Source: Arthrobacter hankyongi
GTDB taxonomy: Bacteria; Actinomycetota; Actinomycetes; Actinomycetales; Micrococcaceae
Reading direction: 5' to 3'
Length of the DNA stretch: 64,000 nt
NCBI RefSeq assembly: GCF_022012395.1
Contig: NZ_JAKLTQ010000003.1
Location: forward strand, 124,001-188,000
The translations under genes were made by a program, and so were the position numbers. Below, in pieces: positions 42,302 through 50,927 of the stretch; position 1 is the stretch's first letter, and each line of letters opens with the position of its first letter. The notes under the pieces were generated by a model, which was not told where the DNA came from, made no database searches, and saw only the letters and a list, made by a program, of their open reading frames with translations.

Positions 42302-42576
42302 TGGATACCAGTGCCGTCCTGGACATCGGACTGCAGGGGCTATTCGTCGCCGCCAAACTGTCAGCGCCCATATTGCTGACGGCGCTGGTGGTGGGCTTTG
42401 CCGTATCCCTGGTCCAGTCCATGACCCAGATCCAGGAAGTCACGCTCTCCTTCGTGCCCAAGGCGATCGCCGTAGCGGTGGCCCTGCTGATCTGCGGGCA
42501 CTGGATGATCACCGAGATGGTCGGGTTCACGCACGACCTATTCGACAAGCTGCCCGCGCTGCTGGGCGGCGGCTGA
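42301..42576 (+). CDS. fliQ: Flagellar export gate protein FliQ
   Basis: A 91-residue, two-helix membrane protein. ILLTALVVGFAVSLVQSMTQ, IQEVTLSFVPKAIAVAVALL and the end WMITEMVGFTHDLFDKLP are characteristic. Start in a TGATG overlap with fliP. The fliR GTG follows one base after the stop. Confidence 0.95.
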   Translation: MDTSAVLDIGLQGLFVAAKLSAPILLTALVVGFAVSLVQSMTQIQEVTLSFVPKAIAVAVALLICGHWMITEMVGFTHDLFDKLPALLGGG

Positions 42577-42577
42577 G

Positions 42578-43336
42578 GTGTCCATCCCGCTGGACCAGCA
42601 CTGGATCGAGGCCGTCATGCTCGCCGGCGTGCGCATGGTGGCCTTCCTGGTCATCGCCCCGCCGTTCTCCTACCGGGCGATTCCGGCACGGGTCAAGGCC
42701 ATGCTCGGCGTGGGACTGGCACTCGCGGTCTCGCCGCAGGTGGCCGGGAACTACACCTCCCTGGACACCGCCGGATATTTCGGCGCACTGGTCCTGGAGC
42801 TGCTCACCGGCGCGCTGCTGGGGTTCCTGGTGCTGGTGGTGTTCTCCGCGGTGCAGTCCGCCGGCAACCTGATCGACTTGTTCGGCGGCTTCTCGCTGGC
42901 ACAGGCCTTCGACCCGCAGTCCCAGGTCAACGGCGCCCAGTTCACCCGGCTGTTCCAGATGACCGCGCTGGCCCTGCTGTTCTCCTCGGACGGCTACCAG
43001 TTGATCATCGGCGGCCTGGTCCGTACCTTCACCGCGCTGCCGCTGGGCGGCGGCATCGATCTGGCCGAGCCGGTGCAGGCGATGACCACCGCCGTGACGC
43101 AGATGTTCCTGGCCGCGGTGCAGATTGCCGGGCCGCTGCTGGTGGTGCTGTTCCTGGCCGACGCCGGCCTGGGCCTGCTCACCCGGGTGGCCCCGGCGCT
43201 GAATGCTTTCGCTTTGGGGTTTCCGCTGAAGATCCTGCTGACCCTGACCTTCGGATCGGTGGTGTTCGTGGTGCTGCCCCGGGTGGTCTCCTCGCTGGTG
43301 CAGCAGGCCGTCGGCATGGTGCTGGGGGTGGGCTAG
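42578..43336 (+). CDS. fliR: Flagellar export gate protein FliR
   Basis: A 252-residue integral membrane protein of the export gate with six or more helices (GVRMVAFLVIAPPFSYRAIP; ARVKAMLGVGLALAVSPQVA; GALLGFLVLVVFSAVQSAGN; LLVVLFLADAGLGLLTRVAP; LNAFALGFPLKILLTLTFGS). GTG start at 42578 right after fliQ; the end abuts flhB (TAG then GTG). Confidence 0.95.
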   Translation: MSIPLDQHWIEAVMLAGVRMVAFLVIAPPFSYRAIPARVKAMLGVGLALAVSPQVAGNYTSLDTAGYFGALVLELLTGALLGFLVLVVFSAVQSAGNLIDLFGGFSLAQAFDPQSQVNGAQFTRLFQMTALALLFSSDGYQLIIGGLVRTFTALPLGGGIDLAEPVQAMTTAVTQMFLAAVQIAGPLLVVLFLADAGLGLLTRVAPALNAFALGFPLKILLTLTFGSVVFVVLPRVVSSLVQQAVGMVLGVG

Positions 43337-44470
43337 GTGTCGGACTCCGAGGAACGCACAGAACAGGCCACCCAGAAGCGGATGAAGGAGGTCCGCTCCA
43401 AGGGCCAGCTTTCCCGGTCCCAGGACCTGACCGCCTGGGTGGCTGTCGCCGCCGTCGCCCTGATGCTGCCCGCCACCGTCGCGCGCGCTTCGGAAGCCGC
43501 CGTCGAACAGCTCTTCGCCGTCCGCGCGGCGGCAGCCAATCCGGATCCGGCGGTGGTCCTGCAGGCGCTGGGGGACGGGCTCGGGTCCATCGGGCACGTC
43601 CTCGGCCCGCTGCTGGCCGTCGCCGTGCTGGCGGTGGTCATCAGCGCCGCCCTGCAGGGCGGGATCCGCTTCAAGAAGTTCAAGCTGGATACCGAGCCGC
43701 TGAACCTCATCAACGGGTTCAAGCGCACCTTCGGCCCGCAGGCGCTGTGGCAGGGCACCAAGGCACTGCTGAAGACCGCCGCCGTCGGCCTCGTGCTGTA
43801 TTTGGTGGTCGTGGACCTGGTCCCGGTGCTGATGACCGCCGGCGGGCTTTCCGTCTCCGCGCTGCTGGACACGGCCGGGGCCGGTACCGCCACGCTGGTG
43901 CGGACGGCCGTGATTGCCGGGCTGGTGCTGGCCGCGGCCGATATCTTTGTGGTGATGCGCCGGAACCGGAAGAAGACCCGGATGACCAAGAAGGAGGTCC
44001 GGGACGAGAACAAGAACTCGGACGGCGACCCGCTGATCAAGTCCCAGCGCCGTTCCCGGCAGCTGGCCATGAGCCGCAACCGCATGATCGCCGCGGTGGG
44101 AGGAGCCGACGTCGTGATGGTCAACCCGACCCACTACGCCGTGGCACTGAAATACGAACCAGGCAAATCCGCCCCGCGCGTGGTGGCCAAGGGTGCCGGG
44201 ACGATCGCAGCACGGATCCGCGAGGAAGCCGAGGCCAAGCGGGTGCCGATGGTCCGGGACGTGCCGCTGACCCGCGCGCTGCATGCCGCCTGCGAGATCG
44301 GCCAGGAGATCCCCGTGGAGTTGTACAACGCCGTCGCCCGGGTGCTGGCCTTCGTGATGGCGCTCAAGACCCGCGGCGCGGCCCAGGGCGTGCATACGCT
44401 GGAGCGGCCGGCACTGACCGAACCTGCCTTGACCGAAACTGCCACATCCCCATCCGGACTTAGGGATTGA
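43337..44470 (+). CDS. flhB: Flagellar export switch protein FlhB
   Basis: A 377-residue protein that changes export specificity by self-cleavage. It begins SDSEERTEQATQKRMKEVRS and KGQLSRSQDL, has four membrane helices, a linker, and the cytoplasmic domain with the cleavage site N263-P-T-H in VMVNPTHYAVALKYEPGKSA. RVPMVRDVPLTRALHAACEI, GQEIPVELYNAVARVLAFVM completes it. GTG start one base after the fliR stop region; its end overlaps the alternative flhA start. Confidence 0.96.
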   Translation: MSDSEERTEQATQKRMKEVRSKGQLSRSQDLTAWVAVAAVALMLPATVARASEAAVEQLFAVRAAAANPDPAVVLQALGDGLGSIGHVLGPLLAVAVLAVVISAALQGGIRFKKFKLDTEPLNLINGFKRTFGPQALWQGTKALLKTAAVGLVLYLVVVDLVPVLMTAGGLSVSALLDTAGAGTATLVRTAVIAGLVLAAADIFVVMRRNRKKTRMTKKEVRDENKNSDGDPLIKSQRRSRQLAMSRNRMIAAVGGADVVMVNPTHYAVALKYEPGKSAPRVVAKGAGTIAARIREEAEAKRVPMVRDVPLTRALHAACEIGQEIPVELYNAVARVLAFVMALKTRGAAQGVHTLERPALTEPALTETATSPSGLRD

Positions 44471-44472
44471 AG

Positions 44473-46524
44473 ATGAAACGCAACCTGCCCAAGCTCGCCG
44501 TACCCCTCGGGGTGGTCGGCATCATCATGCTGCTGGTCGTCCCCATTCCGGTGGGGCTGCTGGACTTCCTGATTGCGGTGAACATCCTGTTCGCCCTGGT
44601 GATCCTGCTGACCACCATGTTCGTGAAGAAGCCGCTGGACTTCTCCGTGTTCCCGTCCCTGCTGCTGGTGGCCACACTGTTCCGGCTGGGCCTGAACGTG
44701 GCTTCCACCCGGCTGGTCCTGGGCGAGGGTTACGCCGGCAAGGTGATCGAGGCCTTCGGACATGTGGCCGTGGGCGGTTCGATGATCATCGGCGCCGTGG
44801 TGTTCCTGATCCTGGTGGTAATCCAGTTCGTGGTGGTCACCAAGGGTGCCGAACGTGTGGCCGAGGTGGGCGCGCGCTTCACCCTCGATGCCATGCCAGG
44901 CAAGCAGATGGCCATCGACGCGGACCTGAACGCGGGCCTGATCACGGACAGCCAGGCGCGCGAGCGGCGCGCCGCGGTTTCCGCCGAGGCGGACTTCTAC
45001 GGTGCGATGGACGGTGCCTCCAAGTTCGTCAAGGGCGACGCGATCGCGGGCCTGATCATCATCATCATCAACATCGTCGGCGGCATCGCCATCGGCATGC
45101 TCCAGCGCGGCCAGGACATGATGGACGCGGTCAATACCTACACGCTGCTGACCATCGGCGACGGGCTGGTCACCCAGATCCCCGCCCTGCTGATGGCCGT
45201 GTCCACCGGCATGATCGTGACCCGCTCCAACGCCGAAGAGGACATGGGCTCCACCGCCTCGTCCCAGCTGTCCCAGTCGCGTAACGCGCTGATGATCGCC
45301 GGCGGTGCGGCGATCGTGCTGGCGCTGATCCCCGGCATGCCCAAGATTCCGTTCATCCTGGTGGGAGCCGTGCTGCTGTTCGCGGCCCAGCGGATCAAGG
45401 CGGCCGAGGTGACCAAGGCCGACGACGACGCCGCGGCGGCTGCCGCTGCCGCCGCGGCCCCGGCGGCGGACAGCACCGAGGACCTGATCGAGCAGATGCG
45501 CGTGCACGCACTGGAGATCCAGCTCGCACCGGACCTGGTGGATCTGGTCTCCGGCGGGCCGGACGACCTGCTCGCCCGGGTGCGCGCGCTGCGCCGGAAG
45601 ATCGCCATGGACCTGGGGATCGTGGTGCCGCCGGTGCGCACCCGGGACAGCATCGACCTGCCGTCTGCGACCTACGTGATCAGGATTGCCGGCGTCGAGG
45701 CCGGCCGCGGGCAGGCGCCGGCCGGGAAGGTACTGGCGCTGGGCGAGAACCTGGAATCGCTGCCGGGAACGGCCACCGTGGAACCGGTCTTCGGCCTGGC
45801 CGGCAAGTGGGTGCCGGCCGAGATGCGGCACAGCGCGGAAATGGCCGGGGCCACCGTGATCGACCGGGTCTCGGTGCTGGTGACCCACCTGTCCGCGATG
45901 ATCACCAACAACGCAGCCCGCCTGCTGACCCGCGAAGATGTGCGCGTGCTGACCGAGGGGGTCAAGGCGGTCAATCCCGCCGCGGTGGAGGAGTTGGTGC
46001 CGGGCCTGTTGACCCTGGCCGAGGTCCAGCGCGTGCTCCAGGGCCTGCTGGCCGAGCAGATCCCGATCAACGACCTGCCGCGCATCTACGAGGCGCTGGC
46101 CCTGCGCGCACGGGTCTCCACCGAACCTGAGGGACTGATCGAGGCGGCCCGGCAGGCACTGGGCCCGGCACTGACGGCCCAGTACCAGGACGGCCCGCTG
46201 CTGCGCGTGATCATGATCGACCCGCTGCTGGAGCAGGGCATGCTCGAAGGCCTGCGTCCGTCCGAGCACGGCACCCAGATCCTGCTCTCCGCGGACCGCA
46301 CCGAGGCAGTGGTGCAGTCGCTGCGGGAGTCGGTGGGCAATGTGGAGGCCAACGGACTGACGGCGGTGCTGGTCTGCGCGCCGGCACTGCGCCCGGCCAT
46401 CCGGCGCCTGGTCTCCGCCCAGGCCGGAGGCCTGCCGGTGCTCTCCTACCAGGAGGTCACCGCTGCCAATGTGAACATCGAGACCGTAGGGGTGGTCCGT
46501 GTCGCCGACACGGTTGCAGCTTAA
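44473..46524 (+). CDS. flhA: Flagellar export gate platform FlhA
   Basis: A 683-residue export gate protein. The N-terminal half has about eight membrane helices; the FHIPEP-type region includes ATLFRLGLNVASTRLVLGEG, and the conserved cytoplasmic loop reads VVVTKGAERVAEVGARFTLD, AMPGKQMAIDADLNAGLI. The C-terminal docking domain (DLIEQMRVHALEIQLAPDLV to the end) binds chaperone-substrate pairs. I prefer ATG 44473; TTG 44467 adds two residues. An Ala/Asp-rich linker joins the halves. The end overlaps the FlhF-like gene by 26 bases. Confidence 0.96.
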   Translation: MKRNLPKLAVPLGVVGIIMLLVVPIPVGLLDFLIAVNILFALVILLTTMFVKKPLDFSVFPSLLLVATLFRLGLNVASTRLVLGEGYAGKVIEAFGHVAVGGSMIIGAVVFLILVVIQFVVVTKGAERVAEVGARFTLDAMPGKQMAIDADLNAGLITDSQARERRAAVSAEADFYGAMDGASKFVKGDAIAGLIIIIINIVGGIAIGMLQRGQDMMDAVNTYTLLTIGDGLVTQIPALLMAVSTGMIVTRSNAEEDMGSTASSQLSQSRNALMIAGGAAIVLALIPGMPKIPFILVGAVLLFAAQRIKAAEVTKADDDAAAAAAAAAAPAADSTEDLIEQMRVHALEIQLAPDLVDLVSGGPDDLLARVRALRRKIAMDLGIVVPPVRTRDSIDLPSATYVIRIAGVEAGRGQAPAGKVLALGENLESLPGTATVEPVFGLAGKWVPAEMRHSAEMAGATVIDRVSVLVTHLSAMITNNAARLLTREDVRVLTEGVKAVNPAAVEELVPGLLTLAEVQRVLQGLLAEQIPINDLPRIYEALALRARVSTEPEGLIEAARQALGPALTAQYQDGPLLRVIMIDPLLEQGMLEGLRPSEHGTQILLSADRTEAVVQSLRESVGNVEANGLTAVLVCAPALRPAIRRLVSAQAGGLPVLSYQEVTAANVNIETVGVVRVADTVAA

Positions 46525-47560
46525 GGGCGCCTCGCTGGAGGAACTGCGCACGCAGGTGCTCGCCGAGTATGGTCCGGCGGCACGGATCGTGGCGGCCGAG
46601 AAGGTCACGGTGGGCGGCATCCGCGGCTACCTGGCCCGGCACCACTACGAAGTCACGGTGGAAATCCCGGACCCGCCGGCCCCGGGCACGGTGATCGAAG
46701 GCAGGCCGGATTCCGCGGCGGGACCCGGCCGCCGTGCCGCGCATGCGCTGGACGAACCGCGGCGGGCGGGCATCGCCGCGCTGCTGGCCGAGGCGGAGGC
46801 GCTCGAAGCCCAGCTGCACGGCCGGCCGCCCGAACTGAACGTCTCCACCAGCTCCGGCGGCTTCGCCGAACTGATGGATGACCTGACCTTCAACGCGGGC
46901 CGGACTTCCATCGCGCTGCCGGGCACCGGGTCCGGTGCGGCTGGGTCCGGCGTTGCCGTGCCTGATACCGCCGGCCCCGGTACTGTCGTGTCCGCCGTGT
47001 CCAGACAGCCAGCCCCGGCCGGGCCCGGCACGGACGCGGCCGGCGTTGCGCCCGTGCCGCTGGCCGGGGCCGGGGATTTGGTGGTGGTGGCAGGCTTGGG
47101 CGAGGACCCGCTGCACGTAGCCCGGTCCATGGCCGCCGTCGTCCGCGGACAGGGCCAGGCAGGGGAGCAGGGCGCCATCCTGGTGCCGCCGGAAGTCAAG
47201 GCCGGCGGTGCGCTCGCCGGCACCGTCCGCCGGCCGGTCCAGGACCGCAAGAGCGCGCTGGCCGCCCGGGCCCGGGGCGTCGAACACGGCCACAGCGTCT
47301 TTGTGGCGTTCGGCCTGGGCCGGGGTGGACCGGACCTGGACAGCTGGCTGCCGGTGCTGGCCGGACTCGAGGCGGACCAGCTGTGGGTGGCCGTGGACGC
47401 CGGCCGCAAGCCGGGGGATACCGCACGCTGGGTGCATCGGATCATGAGGGTGGCGGAGGTGGACGCCGTGGCGGTGGAGGGATCAGCGGCCACCGACACG
47501 CCGCAGACCGTCCTCGAGCTGGGTCTGCCCATCGGCTGGATCGACGGCGACCGCCCCTGA
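46499..47560 (+). CDS. FlhF-like protein without a nucleotide-binding P-loop
   Basis: A 353-residue protein in the flhF position. The first 50 residues match the FlhF N-terminus (LQLKGASLEELRTQVLAEYG, PAARIVAAEKVTVGGIRGYL). The expected SRP-type GTPase domain is degenerate: where GxxGxGKT should stand, the sequence is DLVVVAGLGEDPLHVARSMA, with no Lys-Ser/Thr. The end (DAVAVEGSAATDTPQTVLEL, GLPIGWIDGDRP) keeps an FlhF-like TVLELGLPI. FlhF GTPases place the flagellum; this one probably cannot bind GTP normally. GTG at 46499 lies within flhA. Alternative: an unrelated ParA-like fold. Confidence 0.75.
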   Translation: MSPTRLQLKGASLEELRTQVLAEYGPAARIVAAEKVTVGGIRGYLARHHYEVTVEIPDPPAPGTVIEGRPDSAAGPGRRAAHALDEPRRAGIAALLAEAEALEAQLHGRPPELNVSTSSGGFAELMDDLTFNAGRTSIALPGTGSGAAGSGVAVPDTAGPGTVVSAVSRQPAPAGPGTDAAGVAPVPLAGAGDLVVVAGLGEDPLHVARSMAAVVRGQGQAGEQGAILVPPEVKAGGALAGTVRRPVQDRKSALAARARGVEHGHSVFVAFGLGRGGPDLDSWLPVLAGLEADQLWVAVDAGRKPGDTARWVHRIMRVAEVDAVAVEGSAATDTPQTVLELGLPIGWIDGDRP

Positions 47561-47602
47561 GGCGCAGGCTTCCGGTCCCTGGGGTTGCGATAGAGTGGGC
47601 AG

Positions 47603-47845
47603 GTGCTGGTACTGACACGCAAGCCTGGCGAGCGGATCCTGATCGGTGACGACATCGTCATCACCGTCCTTGACGCGCGCCGGGACGGCGTCCGGCTGGG
47701 CATTGAGGCGCCGAAGGGCGTGAAGATCCAGCGCGACGAGGTGCTGCGGGCCGTGACCGAGGCCAACGTCGCCGCTGCCGAAGCCGATCCCGACGCCGAG
47801 GCGCGGATCAAGGCGCTGCTGGGCCTGACGGCCGACGATGCCTGA
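47603..47845 (+). CDS. csrA: Carbon storage regulator CsrA
   Basis: An 80-residue RNA-binding protein. MLVLTRKPGERILIGDDIVI, TVLDARRDGVRLGIEAPKGV and KIQRDEVL are the complete CsrA fold, with the RNA-contacting GVRLGI strand and ordinary R44-type Arg. CsrA blocks ribosome binding on target mRNAs such as flagellin. The GTG at 47603 lies 7 bases after TAGAGT, a possible -10 box, so the mRNA may be leaderless. No fliW (its antagonist) is visible. The C-terminal 20 residues are an acidic extension. Confidence 0.96.
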   Translation: MLVLTRKPGERILIGDDIVITVLDARRDGVRLGIEAPKGVKIQRDEVLRAVTEANVAAAEADPDAEARIKALLGLTADDA

Positions 47846-47882
47846 ACCAACAGTGCCCGCTCGGGCTCGAACGGAGTCTTTT

Positions 47883-47912
47883 TTGACCTGCCATGGCTGC
47901 CCGCGCTAATCT
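47883..47912 (+). promoter_or_regulatory. Promoter for rplM-rpsI
   Basis: TTGACC (47883-47888), 18 bases, TAATCT (47907-47912), a sigma-A type promoter directly after the csrA T-run (47878-47884). It gives a leader of about 200 bases before rplM containing a small GGCTC/GAGCC hairpin, possibly used for ribosomal-protein control. Confidence 0.65.
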
Positions 47913-48120
47913 TGGTAGTCGTTGTGCGTGTCCAATCTCGATACGTCCTTGCCTGCGTGACGGCTCAGTTGCAGAGCCACCTGGTCCGCGGGCCTGGCCG
48001 GGAACCACTGGACCACTGGTCATTCAGTCCTCACCTGAAGTTCCGGTAGCGCATAGAAAACGTGCGTGCGTGTCCGTCAGGGCGCGCCGCTACCTTGAAC
48101 ACGAAACGAAGGCAAAAACC

Positions 48121-48564
48121 GTGCGTACGTACACCCCGAAGCCCGGCGATATCAACCGCCAGTGGCACGTCATTGACGCCACCGACGTTGTCCTGGGTCG
48201 TCTTGCCAGCCAGACCGCAACACTGCTGCGCGGAAAGCACAAGCCGACCTTTGCGTCCCATATGGATATGGGCGACTTCGTCATCATCATCAACGCCGAG
48301 AAGGTGGCCCTGACCGGCGCCAAGCTCGAACAGAAGCGTGCCTACCGCCACTCCGGTTACCCGGGTGGCCTCAAGTCCGTCAACTACGCGGAACTGCTGG
48401 ACAAGAACCCGGTCCGCGCAGTGGAGAAGGCGGTCCGCGGCATGCTGCCGAAGAACTCCCTCGCTGCCCAGCAGCTGACCAAGCTGAAGGTCTACGCCGG
48501 CCCGGAGCACCCGCACGCTGCCCAGCAGCCCAAGACCTTCGAAATCACCCAGGTCGCCCAGTAG
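48121..48564 (+). CDS. rplM: 50S ribosomal protein L13
   Basis: A 147-residue ribosomal protein with [40 protein letters not shown] and [20 protein letters not shown], ending EITQVAQ. GTG at 48121 is the family start; an upstream open extension to 47893 is not L13. rpsI follows 38 bases later, the standard pair. Confidence 0.97.
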   Translation: MRTYTPKPGDINRQWHVIDATDVVLGRLASQTATLLRGKHKPTFASHMDMGDFVIIINAEKVALTGAKLEQKRAYRHSGYPGGLKSVNYAELLDKNPVRAVEKAVRGMLPKNSLAAQQLTKLKVYAGPEHPHAAQQPKTFEITQVAQ

Positions 48565-48602
48565 TCCTGGCCACCGACTAAGAAACTTATTCAAGGAGAA
48601 TC

Positions 48603-49103
48603 GTGGCTCAGAACCCTGAAGAGCTGAACACCGCTGAGGAAAACCTCACCAGCTACACCTCGGAGACCCCGGCGGAGACCGCCGAGACCACCAAGCGCGA
48701 GCGTCCGGCGCTGACCGTCGGCGGATCCGCCGTCGGCCGCCGCAAGGAAGCCGTGGCCCGCGTCCGCCTGGTGCCGGGTACCGGCAAGTGGACCATCAAC
48801 GGCCGCGACCTGGCGAACTACTTCCCGAACAAGCTGCACCAGCAGGAAGTCAATGACCCGTTCCGGCTCCTCGAGCTCGACGGCGCCTACGACGTGGTCG
48901 CCCGCATCGTCGGCGGCGGCATTTCCGGCCAGGCCGGCGCGCTGCGCCTGGGTGTGGCCCGTGCGCTGAACGAGATCGACCGCGAGAACAACCGCCCGAC
49001 CCTGAAGAAGGCCGGTTTCCTCACCCGCGACGCCCGTATCATCGAGCGTAAGAAGGCCGGTCTCAAGAAGGCCCGCAAGGCCCCGCAGTACTCCAAGCGC
49101 TAA
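48603..49103 (+). CDS. rpsI: 30S ribosomal protein S9
   Basis: A 166-residue protein. The S9 core starts near residue 42 ([33 protein letters not shown]) and ends [26 protein letters not shown], the tail that contacts tRNA. The first 40 residues are a Glu/Thr-rich extension frequent in actinobacteria. AAGGAGAATC precedes the GTG. Confidence 0.97.
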   Translation: MAQNPEELNTAEENLTSYTSETPAETAETTKRERPALTVGGSAVGRRKEAVARVRLVPGTGKWTINGRDLANYFPNKLHQQEVNDPFRLLELDGAYDVVARIVGGGISGQAGALRLGVARALNEIDRENNRPTLKKAGFLTRDARIIERKKAGLKKARKAPQYSKR

Positions 49104-49146
49104 ACCGGCGCTGTCCTGGCCGGATTCAAGTGGCCAGGCTTCCCGG

Positions 49147-49180
49147 ACCCCGGTCGGTGGATTCTTCCACCGGCCGGGGT
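49147..49180 (+). terminator. Terminator after rpsI
   Basis: ACCCCGGTCGGTGG (49147-49160) pairs with CCACCGGCCGGGGT (49167-49180) around ATTCTT with one mismatch. It lies 44 bases after the rpsI stop; no T-run, as usual here. Confidence 0.78.
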
Positions 49181-49416
49181 TCGGTGCGTTAACTCTCACA
49201 ATCTGTGAGCCGACGCCGGCGCGTTCCGGACTTTTATGTCTGGCCTTCGGGCAGGAAGGCGGCGCCGTCCGCCCGGAACACGCGGATTTGTCCGGATCCG
49301 CAGCCTGCCACTGGGTATATAAGTCCAATCCGTGCCCGCCCGGAGACGGCACGCCACGGCCGCAGCCATGTCACGGTGTCATTTGGTCACGGTTCGCTAA
49401 CGTAAACTGGTCTGCG

Positions 49417-50781
49417 ATGTCTAGATTATTTGGAACCGACGGTGTCCGTGGATTGGCCAATGGACTGCTGACCGCAGAACTCGCGCTGCAGTTGGCGCAG
49501 GCCGCAGCGGTGGTACTGGGCCACCGCCAGGTGGAGGACGGCCGGCGTCCCACGGCGGTTATCGCCCGCGACCCACGCGCCAGCGGAGAATTCATCGGCG
49601 CAGCGGTGGAAGCGGGACTGGCCAGCGCCGGGGTGGACGTGTACAACGCCGGTGTACTGCCGACCCCCGCCGCCGCCTATCTGGTGGCGGACCTCAAAGC
49701 GGACTTCGGCGTCATGATTTCCGCCTCGCACAACCCGGCACCGGACAACGGCATTAAGTTCTTCGCCCGCGGCGGCCACAAGCTGCCGGACGAGGTCGAG
49801 GATGCGATCGAGGCCGAGATGGCCCTGCCGCGCCTCCGGCCCACCGGCGCCGGGATCGGCCGCATTCAGCGCTTCTCGGACGCCGAGGACCGCTACGTCG
49901 TTCACCTGCTGCAGACCCTGCCGGCCCGGCTCGACGGCCTGAAGGTGGTGCTGGACTGCGCCAATGGCGCGGCCAGCGGCTGCTCGCCCCAGGTCTTCAA
50001 GGATGCCGGCGCCGACATCGTGGTCATCGGAGCCGAGCCGGACGGGCTGAATATCAACGACGGCGTGGGCTCCACCCATATGGACAAGCTGCGGGCCGCC
50101 GTCATCGAGCACGGCGCCAATCTGGGCATTGCCCATGACGGAGACGCGGACCGCTGCCTCGCGGTGGACGAAAACGGCGAACTCGTGGACGGCGACCAGA
50201 TCATGACGATCCTCGCGCTGGCGCTCAAGAACGCCGGAAAGCTCAAGGACGATGTCCTGGTGGCCACCGTGATGAGCAACCTCGGCATGAAGATCGCCCT
50301 GCGCGAGGCGGGTATCCGCATCGAGGAAACTGCCGTGGGGGACCGGTATGTGCTGGAAAACATGCGGGCCAACGGCTACTCGCTCGGCGGCGAGCAGTCC
50401 GGCCACGTGATCTTCCTGGACCACGCCACTACTGGTGACGGCGTATTGACCGGCCTGCAGTTGGCGGCCCAGATGGCTAGGACCAGCCGGCCGCTGTCGG
50501 AGCTGGCGGCCCAGATGACCCGGCTGCCGCAGGTGCTGATCAACGTCCGCGATGTGGACAAGGCCGCAGTTTCCAGCCACGAGGGCCTGCAGCAGGCCGT
50601 GGCGGAGGCCGGGGCGGCATTGGGCGAGACCGGCCGGGTGCTGCTGCGTCCCTCGGGCACCGAACCCGTAGTGCGGGTGATGGTCGAGGCCGCGGACATG
50701 GACACCGCACAGTCCACCGCCGAGCAGCTGGCCGCAGCAGTCAAGAAGTACCTCTCGCTCGAACAGGAACTCGCCAGCTGA
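49417..50781 (+). CDS. glmM: Phosphoglucosamine mutase
   Basis: GlmM converts glucosamine-6-phosphate to glucosamine-1-phosphate for UDP-GlcNAc and cell wall synthesis. The 454-residue enzyme begins [20 protein letters not shown], carries catalytic Ser104 in [17 protein letters not shown], the metal loop DGDADRC and the sugar loop GGEQSGHV, and ends with a phosphate-binding [17 protein letters not shown] about 9 bases before the ATG suggests a nearly leaderless transcript. With glmS further on it forms the amino-sugar route. Confidence 0.97.
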   Translation: MSRLFGTDGVRGLANGLLTAELALQLAQAAAVVLGHRQVEDGRRPTAVIARDPRASGEFIGAAVEAGLASAGVDVYNAGVLPTPAAAYLVADLKADFGVMISASHNPAPDNGIKFFARGGHKLPDEVEDAIEAEMALPRLRPTGAGIGRIQRFSDAEDRYVVHLLQTLPARLDGLKVVLDCANGAASGCSPQVFKDAGADIVVIGAEPDGLNINDGVGSTHMDKLRAAVIEHGANLGIAHDGDADRCLAVDENGELVDGDQIMTILALALKNAGKLKDDVLVATVMSNLGMKIALREAGIRIEETAVGDRYVLENMRANGYSLGGEQSGHVIFLDHATTGDGVLTGLQLAAQMARTSRPLSELAAQMTRLPQVLINVRDVDKAAVSSHEGLQQAVAEAGAALGETGRVLLRPSGTEPVVRVMVEAADMDTAQSTAEQLAAAVKKYLSLEQELAS

Positions 50782-50816
50782 CCAAAGGCGCAAGCCCCCT
50801 GTCGCCACCCCCGTCG

Positions 50817-50868
50817 ACTTGCCACTTGACGACCTTTTCAGGCCTGAGAACGTCGTTAAGTGGCAAGT
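50817..50868. repeat. 52-bp near-perfect extragenic palindrome
   Basis: ACTTGCCACTT (50817-50827) is mirrored by AAGTGGCAAGT (50858-50868), and the centre TCAGGCCTGA (50838-50847) is itself a palindrome; ACGAC/GTCGT pairs lie between. It sits between convergent glmM and a lipoprotein gene, so it may terminate both, or be a REP-like repeat. Confidence 0.8.
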
Positions 50869-50927
50869 GGATGGGGTTTCGGAAGGGGGATCGGTTTTCT
50901 TGGGCGAGCCACCCTTGAGCGGCCGGG

